Assembly: GCA_014904845.1 (NCBI GenBank)
Contig: MU119220.1
Span: 1-64,000 of the forward strand
Length of the DNA: 64,000 bases
Direction: 5' to 3'
Origin: Acephala macrosclerotiorum
Lineage: Eukaryota > Ascomycota > Leotiomycetes > Helotiales > Mollisiaceae
Position numbers and translations under genes: made by a program. Positions 25,157-35,402 of this stretch are shown in pieces. The notes under the pieces were generated by a model. It had not been told where the DNA came from. It saw only the letters and a program-made list of their open reading frames with translations, and did not search any database. Numbering within the stretch: the stretch's first letter is position 1; each line of letters begins with the position of its first letter.

Positions 25157-26433
25157 ATGGCAGACCGAAAACCCACAGCTCGAAATGAACTTCGACGAAG
25201 ACAGACAGAAGAAGCAAAAGAGAGATCATTTGACAATATTCTGAATTTCAGAGACGTCGGGAAGACAATCAACGACTTCTTAGGAGAGAAGTATGCTGTC
25301 AAGTCACATGCTTGAGCTCAGGGGCTGACCACATTGCGGACGAGTTGCTGAAGGGAAAATATTTCGGAGTGCAAGACCTGGTATGAAAGTTTCATAGAAG
25401 TTTTAGTAGAATATGAAAACTGACTCTTCAAGATGATGCAACAATAGAAGACAGAAGGCGGCTGAAAGAGGATTATGGCATCAAGACAGTCATGGATCTC
25501 AGAACAGTGTATGTGTCTTCTCATACTGTGCTATCCTACTACTTCTACTATACAAGTAATTCCTTGTTTAATTTCCAATCTATATCAATTTACAGTTTCG
25601 CTATCACTTCCACCAGATGTGGAAAATGTTCCTCTAACAGAAATGCCAGAACCGAACACGTGAACGCCGCAAAAAAGCGCACCAACGACCTCACCATCCC
25701 CACCCTCCTCCAATCGGACGAAGCCCTTGCGCAACCCATGAAGATTCCTGGCATGAACTACTTAGAAATAAACATCAACGGGAAAGGATTCGAACGAAGT
25801 CTGTTGTGGCAGTTGAAATGGTTTAGCTTATTGTATGCCCCCCCTCTTCAATCATAATCTTGAATGAGTAAAAGGTTGACAATGTGTGAAGGAAACTTAT
25901 CACCCTAATGATCTTCGGCTACAGAATGGGAGCAATCTCCATTTTAGGAAAAGAAGTAATGCAACCCCGCGGCCTCATCGGTCTGGGCTATGACTCCCTT
26001 GATCATTGTGGACCAGAAATAGCTGAGGTACCCTCCCTCTTCGTCCCTATCCCGACACATTTCTAACCCCTACCAGGCATTGAGAGCATTTTCCCAACCC
26101 TCAAATCTTCCAATACTAGCCCACTGCACCCAAGGCAAAGATCGTACCGGACTCATCATCTCCCTTATCCTCTTCTTACTTCGTATCCCTGATGAGGCGA
26201 TAACTAAAGACTATGTGATGAGTGAGAAAGAGTTGTTGCCGGAGAAGGAGGAGAGGATGAAGGAGATTAGTAGTATTGGGTTGACGGAAGACTTTGCTGG
26301 GTGTCCTTCGGATTGGATTGAGAAAATGGATAGATATCTCAATGAGAAGTATGGTAGCGTGGAGAAGTACTGTGAGAGTATTGGGTTGACGAAGGGGGAG
26401 TTGGAAGATTTGAGGATGGTGCTGAACTACTAA
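25157..26433 (+). CDS. Tyrosine phosphatase-like protein (Tyr_phosphatase_3 family)
   Basis: Predicted phosphatase of the Cys-based superfamily. Six exons fit best: 25157-25290, 25340-25380, 25433-25508, 25650-25832, 25892-26027 and 26077-26433, giving 308 residues. Motifs are FDNILNFRDVGKTINDFLGE, EGKIFRSARPDD, YGIKTVMDLRT and the P-loop HCTQGKDRTG (about residues 206-215) with the catalytic Cys and Arg. The set is typical of fungal proteins that resemble bacterial LipA/PtpB-type phosphatases. Oddity: intron 1 has a normal donor (GTATGC), but the join that keeps the frame and family sequence needs a GG acceptor (25338-25339). The nearby AG sites shift the frame or hit a stop. The other four introns are canonical. 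It may be a splice-site mutant, a one-base sequence error or a real non-canonical intron. Confidence 0.78.
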
Positions 26434-26616
26434 GCTGAGACGTGGTGTGCTGTGGTGCTTGTAAAGCTGTGTGTGAATTTAGAAGAAAAGCTTCAAAGCA
26501 ACAGAAGAACAACAAAGTAGTATTTGGACAAAGGACATGCTTCAATTTCCCTCTTAATCTCTCAACATAGTCCAAGATTTCAATCGTATCTGCACCACCC
26601 CTGTTCCCAATTTCCA

Positions 26617-29415
26617 TCACATAATTCCACACCCAATCCCATACATAGCCCTCTCTACCTCCCTCTTCACCACATACCAATCCGCCCTCCTCTCTGCAAA
26701 CTCATAAACCTCCTCCGCCCTAAAAATCCCCCCAAATCGCTGCGTATCAGCGATGACCTCCGCCATCTCCTTCGCATGCTTCCTATCAATCAAATAAATC
26801 TGACTCAGCTCCCTCAACGCTTTAAAGTACTCTAGCAAATCCGCATTCCGTAACGTCTTGATGTAGATGAAGTATAGATTCATGTCGGAAATGAGTTTGA
26901 TGGAACCGTCTACGGAGATGCGTTGTCGTTTGAGGTGTTTGCATAATGCGGTGAAGAGACGCAGGCCGACCTCTTGGTTGAATACATCGAGCATGTTTTT
27001 GTCGGTGCTACCGGTGAGCATCTTGGTGTGGGATTCGACGAGGTTTACTACTTGTTCGGCGGATTTGGTGGGGCCGACGTCGAAGTCTTGGTGTTTTCCC
27101 GGTTCTGCTGGAACGGGGTTGTAGTCTGTTGGTAATTGAGTTGTTGCGCAGAGATACTCAACTTCGTCCATGAGCACATCGATGCCTTTGTTGAGACCGG
27201 CTGCTACACGCTCATCAAGCATCTGTTCGAATTTCTTCTTAGCTTTAACAGCCGGGTCGAGGAAGTCGTTGCGGTCAGCGAGCTTGGTGGCTGCGAGTTG
27301 TTGCTCATAGAAGACGTCTATCATTTGAGAGATCAGGTCGCCGACGTTGACAAGCTCGAGGAAAGTCACGAGAGGCGCAACGCCCTGGTGATGCTCGCTT
27401 ACTTCTCGAGGGTTGTATTGTGAGAGATGGTCGACGGCTTTGTCGAAGCCTACTTTGACATGTCTATTGCCTAGGATCTGAAGTAGAGCAACAAAGATAG
27501 ATTCGCATTGTTCCCGAGCCTCCTCGCCCGTTTGGCCACCAAGACGGACGAATAGCGCCGCTCGCTCAATACTTGCTTTCGCGGCGTGGGTGAGATCTAA
27601 TGCGACCTCAATGCTGAATAGAGACTTGATGCCTTCAAGTCTGGATGCCATCAGCGCAGCCTTTGCAGCCAACTCATCTGCTGGAGCTTCTGCAGGTAGC
27701 GGTACGGGTGTTGATGATCGATCACCTGCCATGCCAAGGCCTGGGGTATGGGGCCGAGATGGTCCTGGTGATGATGGGGGTGGAGCTTGTAGACTGGCTC
27801 TGCTGAGTGCTTGTAAAGCCGCCGGTGCTGGCTTGGCTGTGCCAAATGGCGATAACCCGAATGGAGACGCAATGGGTAAAGTTGGAAGCACGTTTACGGG
27901 CATCATGACCACTTTCTTGAACGAGGTCAAGAAGTCTTTTTTGTCAGCCTGGCGATTGAAGTTCGCCATGTAGAACGATTCCGCTGTAGCATCCTGGGCC
28001 GAAAGTTTGCTCTCCCATATCCCTACCTCGGTATCTGCTTGCTTCTTGAAGAAGTCCAATTCTTCTTGAAGGTAGAGATCGACATGAGGTTCGAAAACTC
28101 TTGCGACAACATTCTTGATCTTATTCAGAAAATCTGGAGGAGAATTCTTCGTTGGCTTCAATGTCAAGCCGAAGTGCATAGTCTGGTCGAAGATCCCCGC
28201 GACAGCTTTCAAATACGAGGCGATGCTTCGTTCGTGCGCTTCGTCGAAGAGAGGGGTGACATATTCCATGAGAATATCGTCACCAATCTTGTCCAAGAAG
28301 ATCTGATACACATCTTCCCCAGCAGGAAAGACTCGATCAATAACATCAGCTTGCTCATTGATCTTCTTAGATAGAGTTTCGAGAAATTGTCGAGATGGCT
28401 CTAGGGCAATTCCTTCTGCCGAAGCTTGATTTATACAGTCCATACAACTTCCCAGCACATCATGGTTCGAGAATATAGGATGCTTTTGAACGAAAAGCTC
28501 GATACCAGCATGACCGCCATTCAGGACAGCCAAAACGTGGGCATAGCGTCGCATTCTCCCATCAATATCCCAAGCTTCATAACCTTGCTCAAATTCTCGT
28601 AGCACGGCGTTTTCAAATATGCCGACCATTGTCACTAACTTCTCTTCCCTCTGTCTCCATCCTTGTGCCCAATCGCTCTTGGAAAATATTTGTAGATGTG
28701 CCAGCATCTGAGCTTGTTGTTCCGGATCTCGATATACCCTGAATATCACTGGATCCATATGACTTCGAGATCTAGCCAGGTCGAAATAAAATGGTGCCAA
28801 CGCAGCATATATCCTTCCATATTCTTGTCTCGCAGATCCTCGTATAGATTTCACCCCGGAAAAGACATTCAGGAGAGCCTCGGGGTCCAGCATTGGAGCT
28901 CGAGACACAGGAGTTGGAGTCGCAGACATCGACAGCGTCTCAAACCCGTCTACTGGAGTTTTTGTAGCTGCCTTTGACATTTCCACAGATTTCCTCTGTC
29001 GCTCCTCCTCAATGCCAGCATCGAAAAGGGTCGTGCTGGTCTTTCGTATCCCGGCATTTCCATTGACCCCGATGCCTATCCTCTTCGTCTCCTCCTCTGC
29101 CCTTATTCTCATCATCTCCCTTTTCCTCTTCATGGCATCTTCGAACCTCTTCCTTGCCTCGCCTTCGTTCCAGACACCCATGACTTGTAAACGCTGTACC
29201 CATCTCGAGTCCTCGTACACCATTTCCAACATTCGTTTCGAGGTGCGAGCGAAGCTCATTAGGTCTGGAATAGGGAGGAAGTCGAGGATAGTAGAGATGA
29301 TTTCCGCGGGCAGGACGGGCTTGCTGTCAATCATCTGCGTTGCTTTCAAGGAGGATAGAATACTGGTGTTTCTGGTCCCTCCCGGAGGAGGGACAGCACG
29401 CTTGAAGTTCGACAT
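26617..29415 (-). CDS. RCY1: Recyclin-1-like F-box/exocyst Sec10-like protein
   Basis: One uninterrupted frame of 932 residues. The F-box lies at about residues 33-75 (LPAEIISTILDFLPIPDLMS, then FARTSKRMLEMV...DSRW). The long C-terminal half is helical and Sec10-like (for example YLQEELDFFKKQAD, IQLISDMNLY-type repeats, a Pro-rich linker with PPPSSPGPSRPHTPG). Yeast Rcy1 and fission yeast Pof6 have the same build; they act with Skp1 in endosome-to-membrane recycling and at growth sites. The gene is tail-to-tail with the phosphatase gene, 183 nt apart. The length fits the family (840-950 residues). Intact. Confidence 0.88.
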   Translation of the reverse strand: MSNFKRAVPPPGGTRNTSILSSLKATQMIDSKPVLPAEIISTILDFLPIPDLMSFARTSKRMLEMVYEDSRWVQRLQVMGVWNEGEARKRFEDAMKRKREMMRIRAEEETKRIGIGVNGNAGIRKTSTTLFDAGIEEERQRKSVEMSKAATKTPVDGFETLSMSATPTPVSRAPMLDPEALLNVFSGVKSIRGSARQEYGRIYAALAPFYFDLARSRSHMDPVIFRVYRDPEQQAQMLAHLQIFSKSDWAQGWRQREEKLVTMVGIFENAVLREFEQGYEAWDIDGRMRRYAHVLAVLNGGHAGIELFVQKHPIFSNHDVLGSCMDCINQASAEGIALEPSRQFLETLSKKINEQADVIDRVFPAGEDVYQIFLDKIGDDILMEYVTPLFDEAHERSIASYLKAVAGIFDQTMHFGLTLKPTKNSPPDFLNKIKNVVARVFEPHVDLYLQEELDFFKKQADTEVGIWESKLSAQDATAESFYMANFNRQADKKDFLTSFKKVVMMPVNVLPTLPIASPFGLSPFGTAKPAPAALQALSRASLQAPPPSSPGPSRPHTPGLGMAGDRSSTPVPLPAEAPADELAAKAALMASRLEGIKSLFSIEVALDLTHAAKASIERAALFVRLGGQTGEEAREQCESIFVALLQILGNRHVKVGFDKAVDHLSQYNPREVSEHHQGVAPLVTFLELVNVGDLISQMIDVFYEQQLAATKLADRNDFLDPAVKAKKKFEQMLDERVAAGLNKGIDVLMDEVEYLCATTQLPTDYNPVPAEPGKHQDFDVGPTKSAEQVVNLVESHTKMLTGSTDKNMLDVFNQEVGLRLFTALCKHLKRQRISVDGSIKLISDMNLYFIYIKTLRNADLLEYFKALRELSQIYLIDRKHAKEMAEVIADTQRFGGIFRAEEVYEFAERRADWYVVKREVERAMYGIGCGIM

Positions 29416-29995
29416 TGTCGCCCAGAACGCTCAGGATAGCTTCTCTCGGCTGGAAATATCTATTTCGTTATGTTGGATTTATCGTATGTCCATCTTTGTA
29501 CGCATGAAGCCGGGCTGGATCTGTGAATGGACCGTGGGGAAGATGTTACTCGTTACTGGATTTCGTTACTCGTTAGGCGCCTGCTCGCTAGGCTACAGTA
29601 CCAAATGTCAGCCTCGTCTCCACTTTCTCCAACCTCCTTACTTGATCTCGACAAATACGAAGCACGATTATAATGGTCTCACAGCAGGACTTCTAACACA
29701 GCAGAATAAAATTTATGAATATTTCTACTTATGAAGCGAGTCTCTTGTGTGTAGAATTGCTCATCAACAAAATGCGGCTGTAATACTACAAGCTTCCAAG
29801 ACTCGTAAGAGTTACGTCCAGGTACTGTACATATCTCAGCATCCAACTAAAGTTACTGCATCCACTATATTTCCGGCACTGAAATTTCTCATTCGCCCCT
29901 TTCTCTCATAGCCTATTATTCCCGAGTTAGCATTTCTGCCAAGTACAATGTTAGGGCGAGGCTTAGGGAGCAGCAAAAACGGTCGCATATCTTTT
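29416..29995. other. Intergenic, no gene recognised
   Basis: Upstream of RCY1. Nothing recognised. Confidence 0.55.
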
Positions 29996-30331
29996 CTAAT
30001 GGAACTCCTTCACGTGCGTCTCCCAGGATGCATAGTCGGAAAAGACATTCTTTGCTCCTTTGCACTTGGATGTTTTACACCTTCGTGGACCAGTTGAAAT
30101 CCCTTGAAACATCTTGTTCACTGCTGCTGTTTCCTTCCTAATGCGGTGACCCTTGACATTGGGTGCTGACATCGGCGTTTTCGCTATCTGCTCCACCAGG
30201 GGGTACTGGTATCTTTCATGATTATTGAGGTTTTTGACACTTACGAAGGGTTTATCGAAGTTCGGACATCTGACAAGTGTACACTTCCGTGTCTCCAGAG
30301 GTTCGTGGATCCGTCCTTCAGGTGTTGTGAA
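29996..30331 (-). pseudogene. Zinc-finger-like gene fragment
   Basis: An open minus-strand frame of about 110 codons ends at TAG 29996-29998. It has two C2H2-like clusters: CTLVRCPNFDKPF...LNNHERYQ and CKTSKCKGAKNVF...WETHVKEFH. The upstream edge is a TGA and no good start codon or acceptor with a matching exon was found. It could be the last exon of a gene whose 5' exons I cannot see, or a relic. The zinc-finger reading rests on Cys/His spacing only. Confidence 0.4.
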
Positions 30332-30488
30332 TCATATGTCACTTGATATATATGTAGCACATCCCATAGATGTTCAGAATAATCTGCATTAAATGTGCAT
30401 CATTGCCTACTCGAAGTCACATAGAGCACGCGATATCGAAGGAATTCTCTCTGGTTACTCTACCCACTAGTCCATCGAAAGGCTCAAC

Positions 30489-31489
30489 ATGAAGCTCTAT
30501 GTAAGTTTGCCTCAAATTTCCTCATGACCAGGATCTTCAGTGTTGACGATGGGACAGCACATCATAAGCACCACCATTCTCGCGACGCCAGCTCTTGCAC
30601 ACCCTCAACAAGACTTACAGAATGCTCGAAGGTCTCCTAACAGCAACCTAGGCGATATCTCTTACACTCCTTAGCCTTCCTCCGTCTACACCGCACCCCG
30701 AGTCCACCACCTTGCGAGGGATTATAGCACGCCAGAGATAACTGTTCATGTTATCGACAACATAACGACTGTCGAACCTAATCAAACGGCGCCAAATATC
30801 ACTGTCACGCAAACAATTACGGTTGATCCGAGCAGCGTACTCGAGGTCCACGTTCCCAAAACGATAACAGACATCATTCGCCCAAGTCAGGAAGTGCAAA
30901 TGGAACAACAACCATCCACATCACGAGGACCTCAACCAGTACCCTGTTGACAACTATAGACCTAGCTTCCAGCATGATCCAGACTTCGGCTCAAAGTCCG
31001 TCTTGTTCTAACAGAACTTTGCCTTCCAGCTCCAACAGTACTGGCCACGGGGTACTCAGTACCATAATTACTATTCACGTAACCAAGACATCAACCAGTA
31101 CCATTTGGAAAACGACAACGTTGCCCTCCAGTCTTCTAGAAAATGGCACGACGACCATTCACATTACCGAAACAACAACCAGCACCAGCTGGACAACTAC
31201 CACGCTAGCCTCGAGCAAAAGCCAGGCTTCAGCTCAGAGTCCGCCTTATTCCATTAGCAGGACTTCCTTTGGTACGGTCAATACTAGCCAGGGGGTAACC
31301 AACGCTCCCACTCATACCGTAGGAGCAAGTTCGACCCGAGTTCTTTCAATGACCACTAGCACTGTCACAGTGCTTACGGCATCGAGTTCGGCATCGAGTT
31401 CGGCATCGAAGAGTTCGGCTCATATCATGGGTACTGCGGCTGGTTCTACGTTGGTGGTTTCTCCGTTCCTTCCACCTCCCAAGGCCTGA
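30489..31489 (+). pseudogene. Ser/Thr-rich secreted protein, broken
   Basis: Exon 1 (30489-30500) encodes MKLY. A 57-nt GT-AG intron leads to an exon at 30558 that completes a signal peptide (HIISTTILATPALA). The product is very rich in Ser and Thr with two imperfect repeats built on NGTTTIHIT...TSTS (about 30910 and 31140), as in GPI-anchored or wall mucin-like proteins. Two defects occur: an in-frame TAG at 30672-30674, and a frame change at about 30890-30900, after which the long Ser/Thr-rich part reads in another frame to TGA 31487-31489. An unrecognised intron could explain the frame change but not the stop. The C-terminal GPI signal is weak. Probably a recently dead wall or adhesion gene. 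Confidence 0.5.
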
Positions 31490-31828
31490 ATCGAATAGTA
31501 TGGGTGTACGGGTAAGATAGTCCTAGAGAATTTCGCACGGAATAGATGAGCTTCCAGAAGTGGGCAGGGTTGCCGTTCTGGGGTGATATGTGGAGTTTGT
31601 ACCCAGTCTGCTATGCTACTGCTGGAGGGAGAATAGGAATTGATGTGTCGTTGGCGTTACATCCTAGGTGGTAGATTTGAGATGTAATATTGTCTTTCGA
31701 GATCTCACCTTTCCGCTATTCAAAGACAACAGAAGACTCGTTGCTATTGCTCGTAAAACATTTGCATTTTTCACGTCTTATGTCTCATGTGTTTAGCGAA
31801 CGTTTTTGCCATATTATACAGTTTTGAT
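31490..31828. other. Convergent intergenic region
   Basis: Short region between the broken Ser/Thr-rich gene and the helicase gene. Nothing recognised. Confidence 0.6.
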
Positions 31829-34800
31829 TTATGTACGATCTCGGACCTCGGCGCCATGCATCGCGATCCTCTCCTCTGCCGCCTCAGCTCTAAGATGTCT
31901 CCCAACCTCTTCATCTAATCTCAATGCACTGTTATCTAGCGCACGATTCGTAGTCCTCTGAGCAACGCCACCAAATAAGCAATCCCACAAATCCTCCTTG
32001 GCAATGAATTCACCACCTCTACCCTTTCCTCCTTTCTCAAGCAAGCCCGCCAAACTAGTCCCTTGAAGCTCCAGAGAGTTCGCTTCCTCGAGATTACTGT
32101 CTAAAAGCTCATCCGGGGATAGCTCTTTTGATTTACCCTTTCCGTCAGATAGTCTTTTGCCGATATGTTCCAGACGCCGCCTGACTGAGAGCTGATGAAT
32201 GGATTCTTCGACTGTGCCATCGACAAGGTACAGCCACACGTTGGTCTCCTGGTGTTGGCCAATTCGGTCAACACGGGCAATAGCTTGGAGCTCCAGCCCG
32301 ACATTCAAAAGCGGTTCCGTGAGGAATACATGGCTTGCATTGACCAGATTCAGACCCGAGCTATGAGCACGAGCGTGAAGTAGGAAGCATTCAACTCCAG
32401 GGTCATTCTTGAAACGTTCGATACCATTCGGCTTATCGATTGACGAGAAACCGATTCTGTACTTGCTGAAGGCACGAGACAAGACTTCGAGAAAATCTTT
32501 GAATTGTGAATAGATGATCGATTTGGCTCCGGGATCTGATTCACGGAGCCATATGAGATGCCGAGCCAGTGTATCGACCTTTGTCGTAAAGGAAGGGCCA
32601 TCGAGTTCGATCTGTTTGATTTCGGCAAGTTTTGCCTTGCTAAACTCGGAGTAGATGGCAGATTTTCTGCTCTTTGAAGGCGATGATCGTTCGTGAGACG
32701 CATCGTGGACGTCTTCGGCCTCGACGGTGAGCTCTTGACTTTTATATGTGATCTCATGAAGGTCGTTGAGGGTCAACTTCTTCTTACAGACCGGACAATT
32801 TCTGTGAGCATTCCACCACAATCGAATGCACTCTTTGCAGTATTGATGTCCACAAACTATTGACCTGTTAGCATGCTATAACGGCATTTCAGTTCTCAGA
32901 GGAAGGCTTGGTGCTGAGACACAAAGACACAAAGACAAACGAATCCTCTCAGGTTCTCAGCGCTCTTAAGGAGAGATAAAGATAGCAGATTGAAATGGGC
33001 ACAAAAAATACCTGTCAACGCTCCAACTTCAAACGACTCGCGGCAGATTACGCAAATCTTCTGTTCTTGCGGGTTTGTCGCTTCTAATCTCAGATGCTCG
33101 AGGTATCTTCGCTTAGACTTTGCGACCGCGATCTTCCGCATTGTGGTTTCCTCGTCTTTCAGCATTTTAGCAAGAATCGACTCGTCATTCGGGCCTTCGT
33201 ATGGAACGATCATGTCAGATATCTCCTGTAGTTGGCGATAATACGAAAGTCTGTAATTCATCAAGTCTGTGAGCTGTTCAACCAGTTAGTCTATGTTTCC
33301 CCTAGATATTTCAGAACTAACCATTTCCACCTCCTTCTCAAGAGCCGCTGTCACTTTCATCTGTTCGCTCAACTGCTTTTGTGTGTCCTTCAATTGCTTT
33401 TCTACAATTTTGAGCTCGTTCTGTGCTCGTGCGTTGCCATTTTCAGCATTCGGTCTCAACGACGTTGCTAGGGTTCGAAGTTCTGCGACAAATCCCCGCA
33501 CTGAACCCAAGGCTCGCGGTGGCTTGATCTCACGCCGGATTCCCAGCATTTCGATCATTTTTTCAGGGGCAGGACCTCTAATCCCCTCTCCGAGAGTGTC
33601 TTTCTTGCCTGTAGCAATGTCGAGGGCAGACTACCCAATTGTTAGCTTTGGAAAGTCACCCAAATTGCAGAACCTAGAGCCTACCTTCACGTCGTACTCG
33701 ACCAGTGCGTTCTGCTGGCCAGTCAGAGCATCGTGACGATCAGCGATAGCTGCTCGCAAGGCTTGCAAAAATACCTGTCATCAAGATCTCGGAATCAGCT
33801 TACTGCATCTGTATATTTCAAGAGCAAAAAATGCATGTTTTGAGAGTGCATTTGGGGCACAGATGCAGTGCATATGGAGTAATGACTCCTGAAGTATATC
33901 CAAAAGGGGAATAACTCTGAAATGTGACGACTCACTTCGACCTCGTCTTGAAGCTTTGTTGAGTCCTCGTATTCATCTCCTGTAAGTTCGATGCCTTCGT
34001 CCTCATCAACAAGTGGTCGCAAGAGGAGCTGGATGGTTTGCTCTCTCCACTCATCAAGCGTGTTTGCCTGAGCGTCCAAGGCAATGGCCAAACCTTCGAG
34101 TTGTTCCACAATACGTCGGCTTTCTAGACCACCAGGCTGAGAGTTCGAGAATTCTGGAATTTGAGCGAAAGACTGCGAGTCAGCACTCTTGGCAACCTTG
34201 CTCATCAACCGATTGGCTTTTTGGTAGATCTGTTTTAATACGCTTCAGAATTTGTGCATTGATCCAAAGTTCGAAATCTTACCTCTTGTAGGATCTCCCT
34301 CCTCAGCTTCTTGGCTTCCTCATAGCCCTGCGTCTCTAATCTTTCTAGGTCTTTGAACTCGTCGGAGTCAGACTTCGTCATCTCCTCGTTAGTCTTGATC
34401 TGGAATAAGGCATTACTGCGAAAGAAGACGGCAACATGCAGAATTTCCAAGGCGCCTCTGAGTCTGTTTCGGAAGACTCCAAGGCGAGCTGACTCGTCAC
34501 TGTTCTCGCTGTCGGTCTCGGAAGCCTCCTCACTGTCCTCTTCAGCAGGTTTGCCTTCCGCTGCAGCACTTGCGAGCTCTTGACGCAATTGCTCCCTACA
34601 ATCTCCAACATTCTCTACAGCTTCTTTAACAACCTCTTCCCAGATACTGAGGGCTTCTTTGACTCTTGGAGAATTCTCAAACAGCTGCCCTCGCTTCAGC
34701 TTAGTAAGCAGCAGACTTCGGTGATCGGTCCTGATTGCGAGATCTGTCTGGTCCATCATGACGTTGAGTACCTGATCAACAGTGCGCAAAGGACCATCTC

Positions 34801-35364
34801 TCTGCCCAAGAGCACGTCTATTTCGACCTCCGACCTCAGGATGGAGGGCAGTCTGGCGTAAACGCACCAACCATTGTCGCATGACATCCGACACATTTTC
34901 GGGATCCCAATTGTCGGTCAATGGAGCTCCTTGGGAATCTAATCCTGATTCCTCACACATCCGGTTGAACAATTCCTGATAATGCTGCTCTTCAATTGGA
35001 GTAAACGGCATAGTGATAACGTATCTCCTCTGAGCAGGAAGCTTCAATTCGTCTCTGACTTCTTGTTTGCTATGGCGAAGGGCTAGAGTACCGAAGAGTT
35101 TACGGAAGTCTTGCTTGTGTTCTCTAATTAAAGATGACCAGACATGCTTTATGGAGGCAAATGGCTCGTATCGTAGGAACACTAGCAATCCCAAAAGGTC
35201 GTTGACATCTTTCCTAACCGGAGTGCCCGTTACACACCCTGTTCATCAAAACCTCGGAGTTAGTCGACTGCTTCTGTATGCTTCAAGAGCACATGTGCAT
35301 AGATTTGAAATGTATCACTCCAAGGCGACATTGCTAGAAACGATGCTACTAAAAGGATAGTTCT

Positions 35365-35402
<38 letters not shown>

